64,000 nucleotides of DNA from Tipula vernalis (lineage: Eukaryota; Arthropoda; Insecta; Diptera; Tipulidae). Position 1 is the stretch's first letter, and every line of letters begins with the position of its first letter. The position numbers and the translations under genes are program-made. The notes beneath the pieces were generated by a model. That model was given only the letters and a program-made list of their open reading frames with translations. It was not told the origin of the DNA and made no database searches. This document shows, in pieces, positions 38,601 to 50,853 of this stretch. The stretch is from the NCBI GenBank assembly GCA_958295665.1, contig OY282560.1, positions 45,570,333 through 45,634,332 of the forward strand. The letters run 5' to 3'.

Positions 38601-40065
38601 TTGTGCTCCGATTGGGTTTCTTGATACCTCAAATGATAGGTCTCGGGACTTGTAATTGTTAAGCCAAACCGCATTTAAATTGGTTGATTATTTCCATACA
38701 TTTCACAGAAAAATCGATTCGAAGAAATCACCTTACTACAGCTCAGCCGATTCAGAGCTGTAAAAATCCAAAATCTGCAATTGTGCTCAGAATGCGGTTC
38801 TTGATACCTCAAATGATAGGTCACGGGACCTGTAATTGCTATACCATACATTTCGTAGAAAATTCGATTCGAAGAATATAACCTTACTACAGCTCAGCCG
38901 ATTCAGAGCTGTAAAAATCCAAAATCTGCAATTGTGCTCCGATTGGGTTTCTTTATACCTCAAATGATAGGTCTCGGGACTTGTAATTGTTAAGCCAAAC
39001 CGCATTTAAATTGGTTGATTAATTCCATACATTTCACAGAAAAATCGATTCGAAGAAATCACCTTACTACAGCTCAGCCGATTCAGAGCTGTAAAAATCC
39101 AAAATCTGCAATTGTGCTCCGATTGGGTTTCTTGATACCTCAAATGATAGGTCTCGGGACTTGTAATTGTTAAGCCAAACCGCATTTAAATTGGTTGATT
39201 ATTTCCATACATTTCACAGAAAAATTGATCCGAAGAAATCACCTTACTATAGCTCAGCCGATTCAGAGTTGTAAAAATCCAAAATCTGCAATTGTGCTCA
39301 GAATGCGGTTCTTGATACCTCAAATGATAGGTCACGGGACCTGTAATTGCTATACCATACATTTCGTAGAAAATTCGATTCGAAGAAAATAACCTTACTA
39401 CAGCTCAGCCGATTCAGAGCTGTAAAAATCCAAAATCTGCAATTGTGCTCCGATTGGGTTTCTTGATACCTCAAATGATAGGTCTCGGGACTTGTAATTG
39501 TTAAGCCAAACCGCATTTAAATTGGTTGATTATTTCCATACATTTCACAGAAAAATTGATTCGAAGAAATCACTTTACTATAGCTCAGCCGATTCAGAGC
39601 TGTAAAAATCCAAAATCTGCAATTGTGCTCCGATTGGGTTTCTTGATACCTCAAATGATAGGTCTCGGGACTTGTAATTGTTAAGCCAAACCGCATTTAA
39701 ATTGGTTGATTATTTCCATACATTTCACAGAAAAATCGATTCGAAGAAATCACCTTACTACAGCTCAGCCGATTCAGAGTTGTAAAAATCCAAAATCTGC
39801 AATTGTGCTCAGAATGCGGTTCTTGATACCTCAAATGATAGGTCACGGGACCTGTAATTGCTATACCATACATTTCGTAGAAAATTCGATTCGAAGAAAA
39901 TAACCTTACTACAGCTCAGCCGATTCAGAGCTGTAAAAATCCAAAATCTGCAATTGTGCTCCGATTGGGTTTCTTGATACCTCAAATGATAGGTCTCGGG
40001 ACTTGTAATTGTTAAGCCAAACCGCATTTAAATTGGTTGATTATTTCCATACATTTCACAGAAAA
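35695..40065 (+). repeat. Duplicated 4.37-kb block, copy 2
   Basis: B monomers start at 35928, 36439, 36770, 37101, 37432, 37943, 38274, 38785, 39296 and 39807. Each is exactly 5,894 bp from its partner in copy 1, and the A counts agree up to the last B, which is followed here by one A where copy 1 has three. Besides the change at 30342, the only other difference I noticed is AAGCAAAACC near 37311 against AAGCCAAACC. Two changes in about 4.4 kb means the duplication is very recent, or has been homogenised since. Confidence 0.92.
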
Positions 40066-43000
40066 ATTGATCCGAAGAAATCACCTTACTATAGCTCAGC
40101 CGATTCAGAGTTGTAAAAATCCAAAATCTGCAATTGTGCTCAGAATGCGGTTCTTGATACCTCAAATGATAGGTCACGGGACCTGTAATTGCTATACCAT
40201 ACATTTCGTAGAAAATTCGATTCGAAGAAAATAACCTTACTACAGCTCAGCCGATTCAGAGCTGTAAAAATCGAAAATCTGCAATTGTGCTCCGATTGGG
40301 TTTCTTGATACCTCAAATGATAGGTCTCGGGACTTGTAATTGTTAAGCCAAACCGCATTTAAATTGGTTGATTATTTCCATACATTTCACAGAAAAATCG
40401 ATTCGAAGAAATCACCTTACTATAGCTCAGCCGATTCAGAGTTGTAAAAATCCAAAATCTGCAATTGTGCTCAGAATGCGGTTCTTGATACCTCAAATGA
40501 TAGGTCACGGGACCTGTAATTGCTATACCATACATTTCGTAGAAAATTCGATTCGAAGAAAATAACCTTACTACAGCTCAGCCGATTCAGAGCTGTAAAA
40601 ATCCAAAATCTGCAATTGTGCTCCGATTGGGTTTCTTGATACCTCAAATGATAGGTCTCGGGACTTGTAATTGTTAAGCCAAACCGCATTTAAATTGGTT
40701 GATTATTTCCATACATTTCACAGAAAAATCGATTCGAAGAAATCACCTTACTACAGCTCAGCCGATTCAGAGCTGTAAAAATCCAAAATCTGCAATTGTG
40801 CTCAGAATGCGGTTCTTGATACCTCAAATGATAGGTCACGGGACCTGTAATTGCTATACCATACATTTCGTAGAAAATTCGATTCGAAGAAAATAACCTT
40901 ACTACAGCTCAGCCGATTCAGAGCTGTAAAAATCCAAAATCTGCAATTGTGCTCCGATTGGGTTTCTTGATACCTCAAATGATAGGTCTCGGGACTTGTA
41001 ATTGTTAAGCCAAACCGCATTTAAATTGGTTGATTATTTCCATACATTTCACAGAAAAATTGATTCGAAGAAATCACCTTACTATAGCTCAGCCGATTCA
41101 GAGCTGTAAAAATCCAAAATCTGCAATTGTGCTCCGATTGGGTTTCTTGATACCTCAAATGATAGGTCTCGGGACTTGTAATTGTTAAGCCAAACCGCAT
41201 TTAAATTGGTTGATTATTTCCATACATTTCACAGAAAAATCGATTCGAAGAAATCACCTTACTACAGCTCAGCCGATTCAGAGCTGTAAAAATCCAAAAT
41301 CTGCAATTGTGCTCAGAATGCGGTTCTTGATACCTCAAATGATAGGTCACGGGACCTGTAATTGCTATACCATACATTTCGTAGAAAATTCGATTCGAAG
41401 AAAATAACCTTACTACAGCTCAGCCGATTCAGAGCTGTAAAAATCCAAAATCTGCAATTGTGCTCCGATTGGGTTTCTTGATACCTCAAATGATAGGTCT
41501 CGGGACTTGTAATTGTTAAGCCAAACCGCATTTAAATTGGTTGATTATTTCCATACATTTCACAGAAAAATCGATTCGAAGAAATCACCTTACTACAGCT
41601 CAGCCGATTCAGAGCTGTAAAAATCCAAAATCTGCAATTGTGCTCAGAATGCGGTTCTTGATACCTCAAATGATAGGTCACGGGACCTGTAATTGCTATA
41701 CCATACATTTCGTAGAAAATTCGATTCGAAGAAAATAACCTTACTACAGCTCAGCCGATTCAGAGCTGTAAAAATCCAAAATCTGCAATTGTGCTCCGAT
41801 TGGGTTTCTTGATACCTCAAATGATAGGTCTCGGGACTTGTAATTGTTAAGCCAAACCGCATTTAAATTGGTTGATTAATTCCATACATTTCACAGAAAA
41901 ATCGATTCGAAGAAATAACCTTACTACAGCTCAGCCGATTCAGAGCTGTAAAAATCCAAAATCTGCAATTGTGCTCCGATTGGGTTTCTTGATACCTCAA
42001 ATGATAGGTCTCGGGACTTGTAATTGTTAAGCCAAACCGCATTTAAATTGGTTGATTATTTCCATACATTTCACAGAAAAATTGATCCGAAGAAATCACC
42101 TTACTATAGCTCAGCCGATTCAGAGTTGTAAAAATCCAAAATCTGCAATTGTGCTCAGAATGCGGTTCTTGATACCTCAAATGATAGGTCACGGGACCTG
42201 TAATTGCTATACCATACATTTCGTAGAAAATTCGATTCGAAGAAAATAACCTTACTACAGCTCAGCCGATTCAGAGCTGTAAAAATCCAAAATCTGCAAT
42301 TGTGCTCCGATTGGGTTTCTTGATACCTCAAATGATAGGTCTCGGGACTTGTAATTGTTAAGCCAAACCGCATTTAAATTGGTTGATTATTTCCATACAT
42401 TTCACAGAAAAATCGATTCGAAGAAATCACCTTACTATAGCTCAGCCGATTCAGAGTTGTAAAAATCCAAAATCTGCAATTGTGCTCAGAATGCGGTTCT
42501 TGATACCTCAAATGATAGGTCACGGGACCTGTAATTGCTATACCATACATTTCGTAGAAAATTCGATTCGAAGAAAATAACCTTACTACAGCTCAGCCGA
42601 TTCAGAGCTGTAAAAATCCAAAATCTGCAATTGTGCTCCGATTGGGTTTCTTGATACCTCAAATGATAGGTCTCGGGACTTGTAATTGTTAAGCCAAACC
42701 GCATTTAAATTGGTTGATTATTTCCATACATTTCACAGAAAAATTGATTCGAAGAAATCACCTTACTATAGCTCAGCCGATTCAGAGCTGTAAAAATCCA
42801 AAATCTGCAATTGTGCTCCGATTGGGTTTCTTGATACCTCAAATGATAGGTCTCGGGACTTGTAATTGTTAAGCCAAACCGCATTTAAATTGGTTGATTA
42901 TTTCCATACATTTCACAGAAAAATCGATTCGAAGAAATCACCTTACTACAGCTCAGCCGATTCAGAGTTGTAAAAATCCAAAATCTGCAATTGTGCTCAG

Positions 43001-45340
43001 AATGCGGTTCTTGATACCTCAAATGATAGGTCACGGGACCTGTAATTGCTATACCATACATTTCGTAGAAAATTCGATTCGAAGAAAATAACCTTACTAC
43101 AGCTCAGCCGATTCAGAGCTGTAAAAATCCAAAATCTGCAATTGTGCTCCGATTGGGTTTCTTGATACCTCAAATGATAGGTCTCGGGACTTGTAATTGT
43201 TAAGCCAAACCGCATTTAAATTGGTTGATTATTTCCATACATTTCACAGAAAAATTGATCCGAAGAAATCACCTTACTATAGCTCAGCCGATTCAGAGTT
43301 GTAAAAATCCAAAATCTGCAATTGTGCTCAGAATGCGGTTCTTGATACCTCAAATGATAGGTCACGGGACCTGTAATTGCTATACCATACATTTCGTAGA
43401 AAATTCGATTCGAAGAAAATAACCTTACTACAGCTCAGCCGATTCAGAGCTGTAAAAATCCAAAATCTGCAATTGTGCTCCGATTGGGTTTCTTGATACC
43501 TCAAATGATAGGTCTCGGCACTTGTAATTGTTAAGCCAAACCGCATTTAAATTGGTTGATTATTTCCATACATTTCACAGAAAAATTGATCCGAAGAAAT
43601 CACCTTACTATAGCTCAGCCGATTCAGAGTTGTAAAAATCCAAAATCTGCAATTGTGCTCAGAATGCGGTTCTTGATACCTCAAATGATAGGTCACGGGA
43701 CCTGTAATTGCTATACCATACATTTCGTAGAAAATTCGATTCGAAGAAAATAACCTTACTACAGCTCAGCCGATTCAGAGCTGTAAAAATCCAAAATCTG
43801 CAATTGTGCTCCGATTGGGTTTCTTGATACCTCAAATGATAGGTCTCGGGACTTGTAATTGTTAAGCCAAACCGCATTTAAATTGGTTGATTATTTCCAT
43901 ACATTTCACAGAAAAATTGATTCGAAGAAATCACCTTACTATAGCTCAGCCGATACAGAGCTGTAAAAATCCAAAATCTGCAATTGTGCTCCGATTGGGT
44001 TTCTTGATACCTCAAATGATAGGTCTCGGGACTTGTAATTGTTAAGCCAAACCGCATTTAAATTGGTTGATTATTTCCATACATTTCACAGAAAAATCGA
44101 TTCGAAGAAATCACCTTACTACAGCTCAGCCGATTCAGAGCTGTAAAAATCCAAAATCTGCAATTGTGCTCCGATTGGGTTTCTTGATACCTCAAATGAT
44201 AGGTCTCGGGACTTGTAATTGTTAAGCCAAACCGCATTTAAATTGGTTGATTATTTCCATACATTTCACAGAAAAATTGATCCGAAGAAATCACCTTACT
44301 ATAGCTCAGCCGATTCAGAGTTGTAAAAATCCAAAATCTGCAATTGTGCTCAGAATGCGGTTCTTGATACCTCAAATGATAGGTCACGGGACCTGTAATT
44401 GCTATACCATACATTTCGTAGAAAATTCGATTCGAAGAAAATAACCTTACTACAGCTCAGCCGATTCAGAGCTGTAAAAATCCAAAATCTGCAATTGTGC
44501 TCCGATTGGGTTTCTTGATACCTCAAATGATAGGTCTCGGGACTTGTAATTGTTAAGCCAAACCGCATTTAAATTGGTTGATTATTTCCATACATTTCAC
44601 AGAAAAATTGATTCGAAGAAATCACCTTACTATAGCTCAGCCGATTCAGAGTTGTAAAAATCCAAAATCTGCAATTGTGCTCAGAATGCGGTTCTTGATA
44701 CCTCAAATGATAGGTCACGGGACCTGTAATTGCTATACCATACATTTCGTAGAAAATTCGATTCGAAGAAAATAACCTTACTACAGCTCAGCCGATTCAG
44801 AGCTGTAAAAATCCAAAATCTGCAATTGTGCTCCGATTGGGTTTCTTGATACCTCAAATGATAGGTCTCGGGACTTGTAATTGTTAAGCCAAACCGCATT
44901 TAAATTGGTTGATTATTTCCATACATTTCACAGAAAAATCGATTCGAAGAAATCACCTTACTACAGCTCAGCCGATTCAGAGCTGTAAAAATCCAAAATC
45001 TGCAATTGTGCTCAGAATGCGGTTCTTGATACCTCAAATGATAGGTCACGGGACCTGTAATTGCTATACCATACATTTCGTAGAAAATTCGATTCGAAGA
45101 AAATAACCTTACTACAGCTCAGCCGATTCAGAGCTGTAAAAATCCAAAATCTGCAATTGTGCTCCGATTGGGTTTCTTGATACCTCAAATGATAGGTCTC
45201 GGGACTTGTAATTGTTAAGCCAAACCGCATTTAAATTGGTTGATTATTTCCATACATTTCACAGAAAAATTGATTCGAAGAAATCACCTTACTATAGCTC
45301 AGCCGATTCAGAGTTGTAAAAATCCAAAATCTGCAATTGT
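40066..45340 (+). repeat. Array block of mixed 331/511/691-bp units
   Basis: B monomers start at 40138, 40469, 40800, 41311, 41642, 42153, 42484, 42995, 43326, 43657, 44348, 44679 and 45010, with 1, 1, 2, 1, 2, 1, 2, 1, 1, 3, 1, 1 and 1 A monomers after each. Between 40800 and 42995 the 842-bp BAA-BA order returns. All three main A subtypes are interleaved. Private changes include TCGAAAATC (near 40272), CTCGGCACTT (near 43516) and CCGATACAG (near 43951). No gene is visible. Confidence 0.92.
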
Positions 45341-46846
45341 GCTCAGAATGCGGTTCTTGATACCTCAAATGATAGGTCACGGGACCTGTAATTGCTATAC
45401 CATACATTTCGTAGAAAATTCGATTCGAAGAAAATAACCTTACTACAGCTCAGCCGATTCAGAGCTGTAAAAATCCAAAATCTGCAATTGTGCTCCGATT
45501 GGGTTTCTTGATACCTCAAATGATAGGTCTCGGGACTTGTAATTGTTGAGCCAAACCGCATTTAAATTGGTTGATTATTTCCATACATTTCACAGAAAAA
45601 TTGATTCGAAGAAATCACCTTACTATAGCTCAGCCGATTCAGAGTTGTAAAAATCCAAAATCTGCAATTGTGCTCAGAATGCGGTTCTTGATACCTCAAA
45701 TGATAGGTCACGGGACCTGTAATTGCTATACCATACATTTCGTAGAAAATTCGATTCGAAGAAAATAACCTTACTACAGCTCAGCCGATTCAGAGCTGTA
45801 AAAATCCAAAATCTGCAATTGTGCTCCGATTGGGTTTCTTGATACCTCAAATGATAGGTCTCGGGACTTGTAATTGTTGAGCCAAACCGCATTTGAATTG
45901 GTTGATTATTTCCATACATTTCACAGAAAAATTGATTCGAAGAAATCACCTTACTATAGCTCAGCCGATTCAGAGTTGTAAAAATCCAAAATCTGCAATT
46001 GTGCTCAGAATGCGGTTCTTGATACCTCAAATGATAGGTCACGGGACCTGTAATTGCTATACCATACATTTCGTAGAAAATTCGATTCGAAGAAAATAAC
46101 CTTACTACAGCTCAGCCGATTCAGAGCTGTAAAAATCCAAAATCTGCAATTGTGCTCCGATTGGGTTTCTTGATACCTCAAATGATAGGTCTCGGGACTT
46201 GTAATTGTTGAGCCAAACCGCATTTAAATTGGTTGATTATTTCCATACATTTCACAGAAAAATTGATTCGAAGAAATCACCTTACTATAGCTCAGCCGAT
46301 TCAGAGTTGTAAAAATCCAAAATCTGCAATTGTGCTCAGAATGCGGTTCTTGATACCTCAAATGATAGGTCACGGGACCTGTAATTGCTATACCATACAT
46401 TTCGTAGAAAATTCGATTCGAAGAAAATAACCTTACTACAGCTCAGCCGATTCAGAGCTGTAAAAATCCAAAATCTGCAATTGTGCTCCGATTGGGTTTC
46501 TTGATACCTCAAATGATAGGTCTCGGGACTTGTAATTGTTAAGCCAAACCGCATTTAAATTGGTTGATTATTTCCATACATTTCACAGAAAAATCGATTC
46601 GAAGAAATCACCTTACTACAGCTCAGCCGATTCAGAGCTGTAAAAATCCAAAATCTGCAATTGTGCTCCGATTGGGTTTCTTGATACCTCAAATGATAGG
46701 TCTCGGGACTTGTAATTGTTAAGCCAAACCGCATTTAAATTGGTTGATTATTTCCATACATTTCACAGAAAAATCGATTCGAAGAAATCACCTTACTATA
46801 TAGCTCAGCCGATTCAGAGTTGTAAAAATCCAAAATCTGCAATTGT
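45341..46846 (+). repeat. 4,007-bp higher-order repeat, X segment copy 1 (1,506 bp)
   Basis: B monomers at 45341, 45672, 46003 and 46334 are followed by 1, 1, 1 and 2 A monomers. Several A copies carry GTTGAGCC in place of GTTAAGCC, and one carries ATTTGAAT in place of ATTTAAAT (near 45890), which removes the eight-base palindrome. The last A has the 2-bp TA insertion (CTATATAGCTC) and is 182 bp long. The same set recurs 4,007 bp downstream. Confidence 0.93.
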
Positions 46847-49347
46847 GCTCAGAATGCGGTTCTTGATACCTCAAATGATAGGTCACGGGACCTGTAATTG
46901 CTATACCATACATTTCGTAGAAAATTCGATTCGAAGAAAATAACCTTACTACAGCTCAGCCGATTCAGAGCTGTAAAAATCCAAAATCTGCAATTGTGCT
47001 CCGATTGGGTTTCTTGATACCTCAAATGATAGGTCTCGGGACTTGTAATTGTTGAGCCAAACCGCATTTAAATTGGTTGATTATTTCCATACATTTCACA
47101 GAAAAATTGATTCGAAGAAATCACCTTACTATAGCTCAGCCGATTCAGAGTTGTAAAAATCCAAAATCTGCAATTGTGCTCAGAATGCGGTTCTTGATAC
47201 CTCAAATGATAGGTCACGGGACCTGTAATTGCTATACCATACATTTCGTAGAAAATTCGATTCGAAGAAAATAACCTTACTACAGCTCAGCCGATTCAGA
47301 GCTGTAAAAATCCAAAATCTGCAATTGTGCTCCGATTGGGTTTCTTGATACCTCAAATGATAGGTCTCGGGACTTGTAATTGTTGAGCCAAACCGCATTT
47401 GAATTGGTTGATTATTTCCATACATTTCACAGAAAAATTGATTCGAAGAAATCACCTTACTATAGCTCAGCCGATTCAGAGTTGTAAAAATCCAAAATCT
47501 GCAATTGTGCTCAGAATGCGGTTCTTGATACCTCAAATGATAGGTCACGGGACCTGTAATTGCTATACCATACATTTCGTAGAAAATTCGATTCGAAGAA
47601 AATAACCTTACTACAGCTCAGCCGATTCAGAGCTGTAAAAATCCAAAATCTGCAATTGTGCTCCGATTGGGTTTCTTGATACCTCAAATGATAGGTCTCG
47701 GGACTTGTAATTGTTGAGCCAAACCGCATTTAAATTGGTTGATTATTTCCATACATTTCACAGAAAAATTGATTCGAAGAAATCACCTTACTATAGCTCA
47801 GCCGATTCAGAGTTGTAAAAATCCAAAATCTGCAATTGTGCTCAGAATGCGGTTCTTGATACCTCAAATGATAGGTCACGGGACCTGTAATTGCTATACC
47901 ATACATTTCGTAGAAAATTCGATTCGAAGAAAATAACCTTACTACAGCTCAGCCGATTCAGAGCTGTAAAAATCCAAAATCTGCAATTGTGCTCCGATTG
48001 GGTTTCTTGATACCTCAAATGATAGGTCTCGGGACTTGTAATTGTTAAGCCAAACCGCATTTAAATTGGTTGATTATTTCCATACATTTCACAGAAAAAT
48101 TGATCCGAAGAAATCACCTTACTATATAGCTCAGCCGATTCAGAGTTGTAAAAATCCAAAATCTGCAATTGTGCTCAGAATGCGGTTCTTGATACCTCAA
48201 ATGATAGGTCACGGGACCTGTAATTGCTATACCATACATTTCGTAGAAAATTCGATTCGAAGAAAATAACCTTACTACAGCTCAGCCGATTCAGAGCTGT
48301 AAAAATCCAAAATCTGCAATTGTGCTCCGATTGGGTTTCTTGATACCTCAAATGATAGGTCTCGGGACTTGTAATTGTTAAGCCAAACCGCATTTAAATT
48401 GGTTGATTATTTCCATACATTTCACAGAAAAATCGATTCGAAGAAATCACCTTACTACAGCTCAGCCGATTCAGAGCTGTAAAAATCCAAAATCTGCAAT
48501 TGTGCTCAGAATGCGGTTCTTGATACCTCAAATGATAGGTCACGGGACCTGTAATTGCTATACCATACATTTCGTAGAAAATTCGATTCGAAGAAAATAA
48601 CCTTACTACAGCTCAGCCGATTCAGAGCTGTAAAAATCCAAAATCTGCAATTGTGCTCCGATTGGGTTTCTTGATACCTCAAATGATAGGTCTCGGGACT
48701 TGTAATTGTTGAGCCAAACCGCATTTAAATTGGTTGATTATTTCCATACATTTCACAGAAAAATTGATTCGAAGAAATCACCTTACTATAGCTCAGCCGA
48801 TTCAGAGTTGTAAAAATCCAAAATCTGCAATTGTGCTCAGAATGCGGTTCTTGATACCTCAAATGATAGGTCACGGGACCTGTAATTGCTATACCATACA
48901 TTTCGTAGAAAATTCGATTCGAAGAAAATAACCTTACTACAGCTCAGCCGATTCAGAGCTGTAAAAATCCAAAATCTGCAATTGTGCTCCGATTGGGTTT
49001 CTTGATACCTCAAATGATAGGTCTCGGGACTTGTAATTGTTAAGCCAAACCGCATTTAAATTGGTTGATTATTTCCATACATTTCACAGAAAAATCGATT
49101 CGAAGAAATCACCTTACTACAGCTCAGCCGATTCAGAGCTGTAAAAATCCAAAATCTGCAATTGTGCTCCGATTGGGTTTCTTGATACCTCAAATGATAG
49201 GTCTCGGGACTTGTAATTGTTAAGCCAAACCGCATTTAAATTGGTTGATTATTTCCATACATTTCACAGAAAAATCGATTCGAAGAAATCACCTTACTAT
49301 ATAGCTCAGCCGATTCAGAGTTGTAAAAATCCAAAATCTGCAATTGT
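46847..49347 (+). repeat. 4,007-bp higher-order repeat, Y segment copy 1 (2,501 bp)
   Basis: B monomers at 46847, 47178, 47509, 47840, 48173, 48504 and 48835 are followed by 1, 1, 1, 1, 1, 1 and 2 A monomers. The first part repeats the X segment, with the same GTTGAGCC and ATTTGAAT markers at an offset of 1,506 bp. The A after 47840 has TGATCCG plus the TA insertion, and the last A has CGATTCG plus the TA insertion, so both are 182 bp. X and Y together are 11 B and 13 A monomers. Confidence 0.93.
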
Positions 49348-50853
49348 GCTCAGAATGCGGTTCTTGATACCTCAAATGATAGGTCACGGGACCTGTAATT
49401 GCTATACCATACATTTCGTAGAAAATTCGATTCGAAGAAAATAACCTTACTACAGCTCAGCCGATTCAGAGCTGTAAAAATCCAAAATCTGCAATTGTGC
49501 TCCGATTGGGTTTCTTGATACCTCAAATGATAGGTCTCGGGACTTGTAATTGTTGAGCCAAACCGCATTTAAATTGGTTGATTATTTCCATACATTTCAC
49601 AGAAAAATTGATTCGAAGAAATCACCTTACTATAGCTCAGCCGATTCAGAGTTGTAAAAATCCAAAATCTGCAATTGTGCTCAGAATGCGGTTCTTGATA
49701 CCTCAAATGATAGGTCACGGGACCTGTAATTGCTATACCATACATTTCGTAGAAAATTCGATTCGAAGAAAATAACCTTACTACAGCTCAGCCGATTCAG
49801 AGCTGTAAAAATCCAAAATCTGCAATTGTGCTCCGATTGGGTTTCTTGATACCTCAAATGATAGGTCTCGGGACTTGTAATTGTTGAGCCAAACCGCATT
49901 TGAATTGGTTGATTATTTCCATACATTTCACAGAAAAATTGATTCGAAGAAATCACCTTACTATAGCTCAGCCGATTCAGAGTTGTAAAAATCCAAAATC
50001 TGCAATTGTGCTCAGAATGCGGTTCTTGATACCTCAAATGATAGGTCACGGGACCTGTAATTGCTATACCATACATTTCGTAGAAAATTCGATTCGAAGA
50101 AAATAACCTTACTACAGCTCAGCCGATTCAGAGCTGTAAAAATCCAAAATCTGCAATTGTGCTCCGATTGGGTTTCTTGATACCTCAAATGATAGGTCTC
50201 GGGACTTGTAATTGTTGAGCCAAACCGCATTTAAATTGGTTGATTATTTCCATACATTTCACAGAAAAATTGATTCGAAGAAATCACCTTACTATAGCTC
50301 AGCCGATTCAGAGTTGTAAAAATCCAAAATCTGCAATTGTGCTCAGAATGCGGTTCTTGATACCTCAAATGATAGGTCACGGGACCTGTAATTGCTATAC
50401 CATACATTTCGTAGAAAATTCGATTCGAAGAAAATAACCTTACTACAGCTCAGCCGATTCAGAGCTGTAAAAATCCAAAATCTGCAATTGTGCTCCGATT
50501 GGGTTTCTTGATACCTCAAATGATAGGTCTCGGGACTTGTAATTGTTAAGCCAAACCGCATTTAAATTGGTTGATTATTTCCATACATTTCACAGAAAAA
50601 TCGATTCGAAGAAATCACCTTACTACAGCTCAGCCGATTCAGAGCTGTAAAAATCCAAAATCTGCAATTGTGCTCCGATTGGGTTTCTTGATACCTCAAA
50701 TGATAGGTCTCGGGACTTGTAATTGTTAAGCCAAACCGCATTTAAATTGCTTGATTATTTCCATACATTTCACAGAAAAATCGATTCGAAGAAATCACCT
50801 TACTATATAGCTCAGCCGATTCAGAGTTGTAAAAATCCAAAATCTGCAATTGT
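49348..50853 (+). repeat. 4,007-bp higher-order repeat, X segment copy 2
   Basis: B monomers at 49348, 49679, 50010 and 50341 each lie 4,007 bp from their partners in the first copy, with the same A counts and markers. One private change is visible, AAATTGCTTG near 50744 in place of AAATTGGTTG. Confidence 0.93.
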
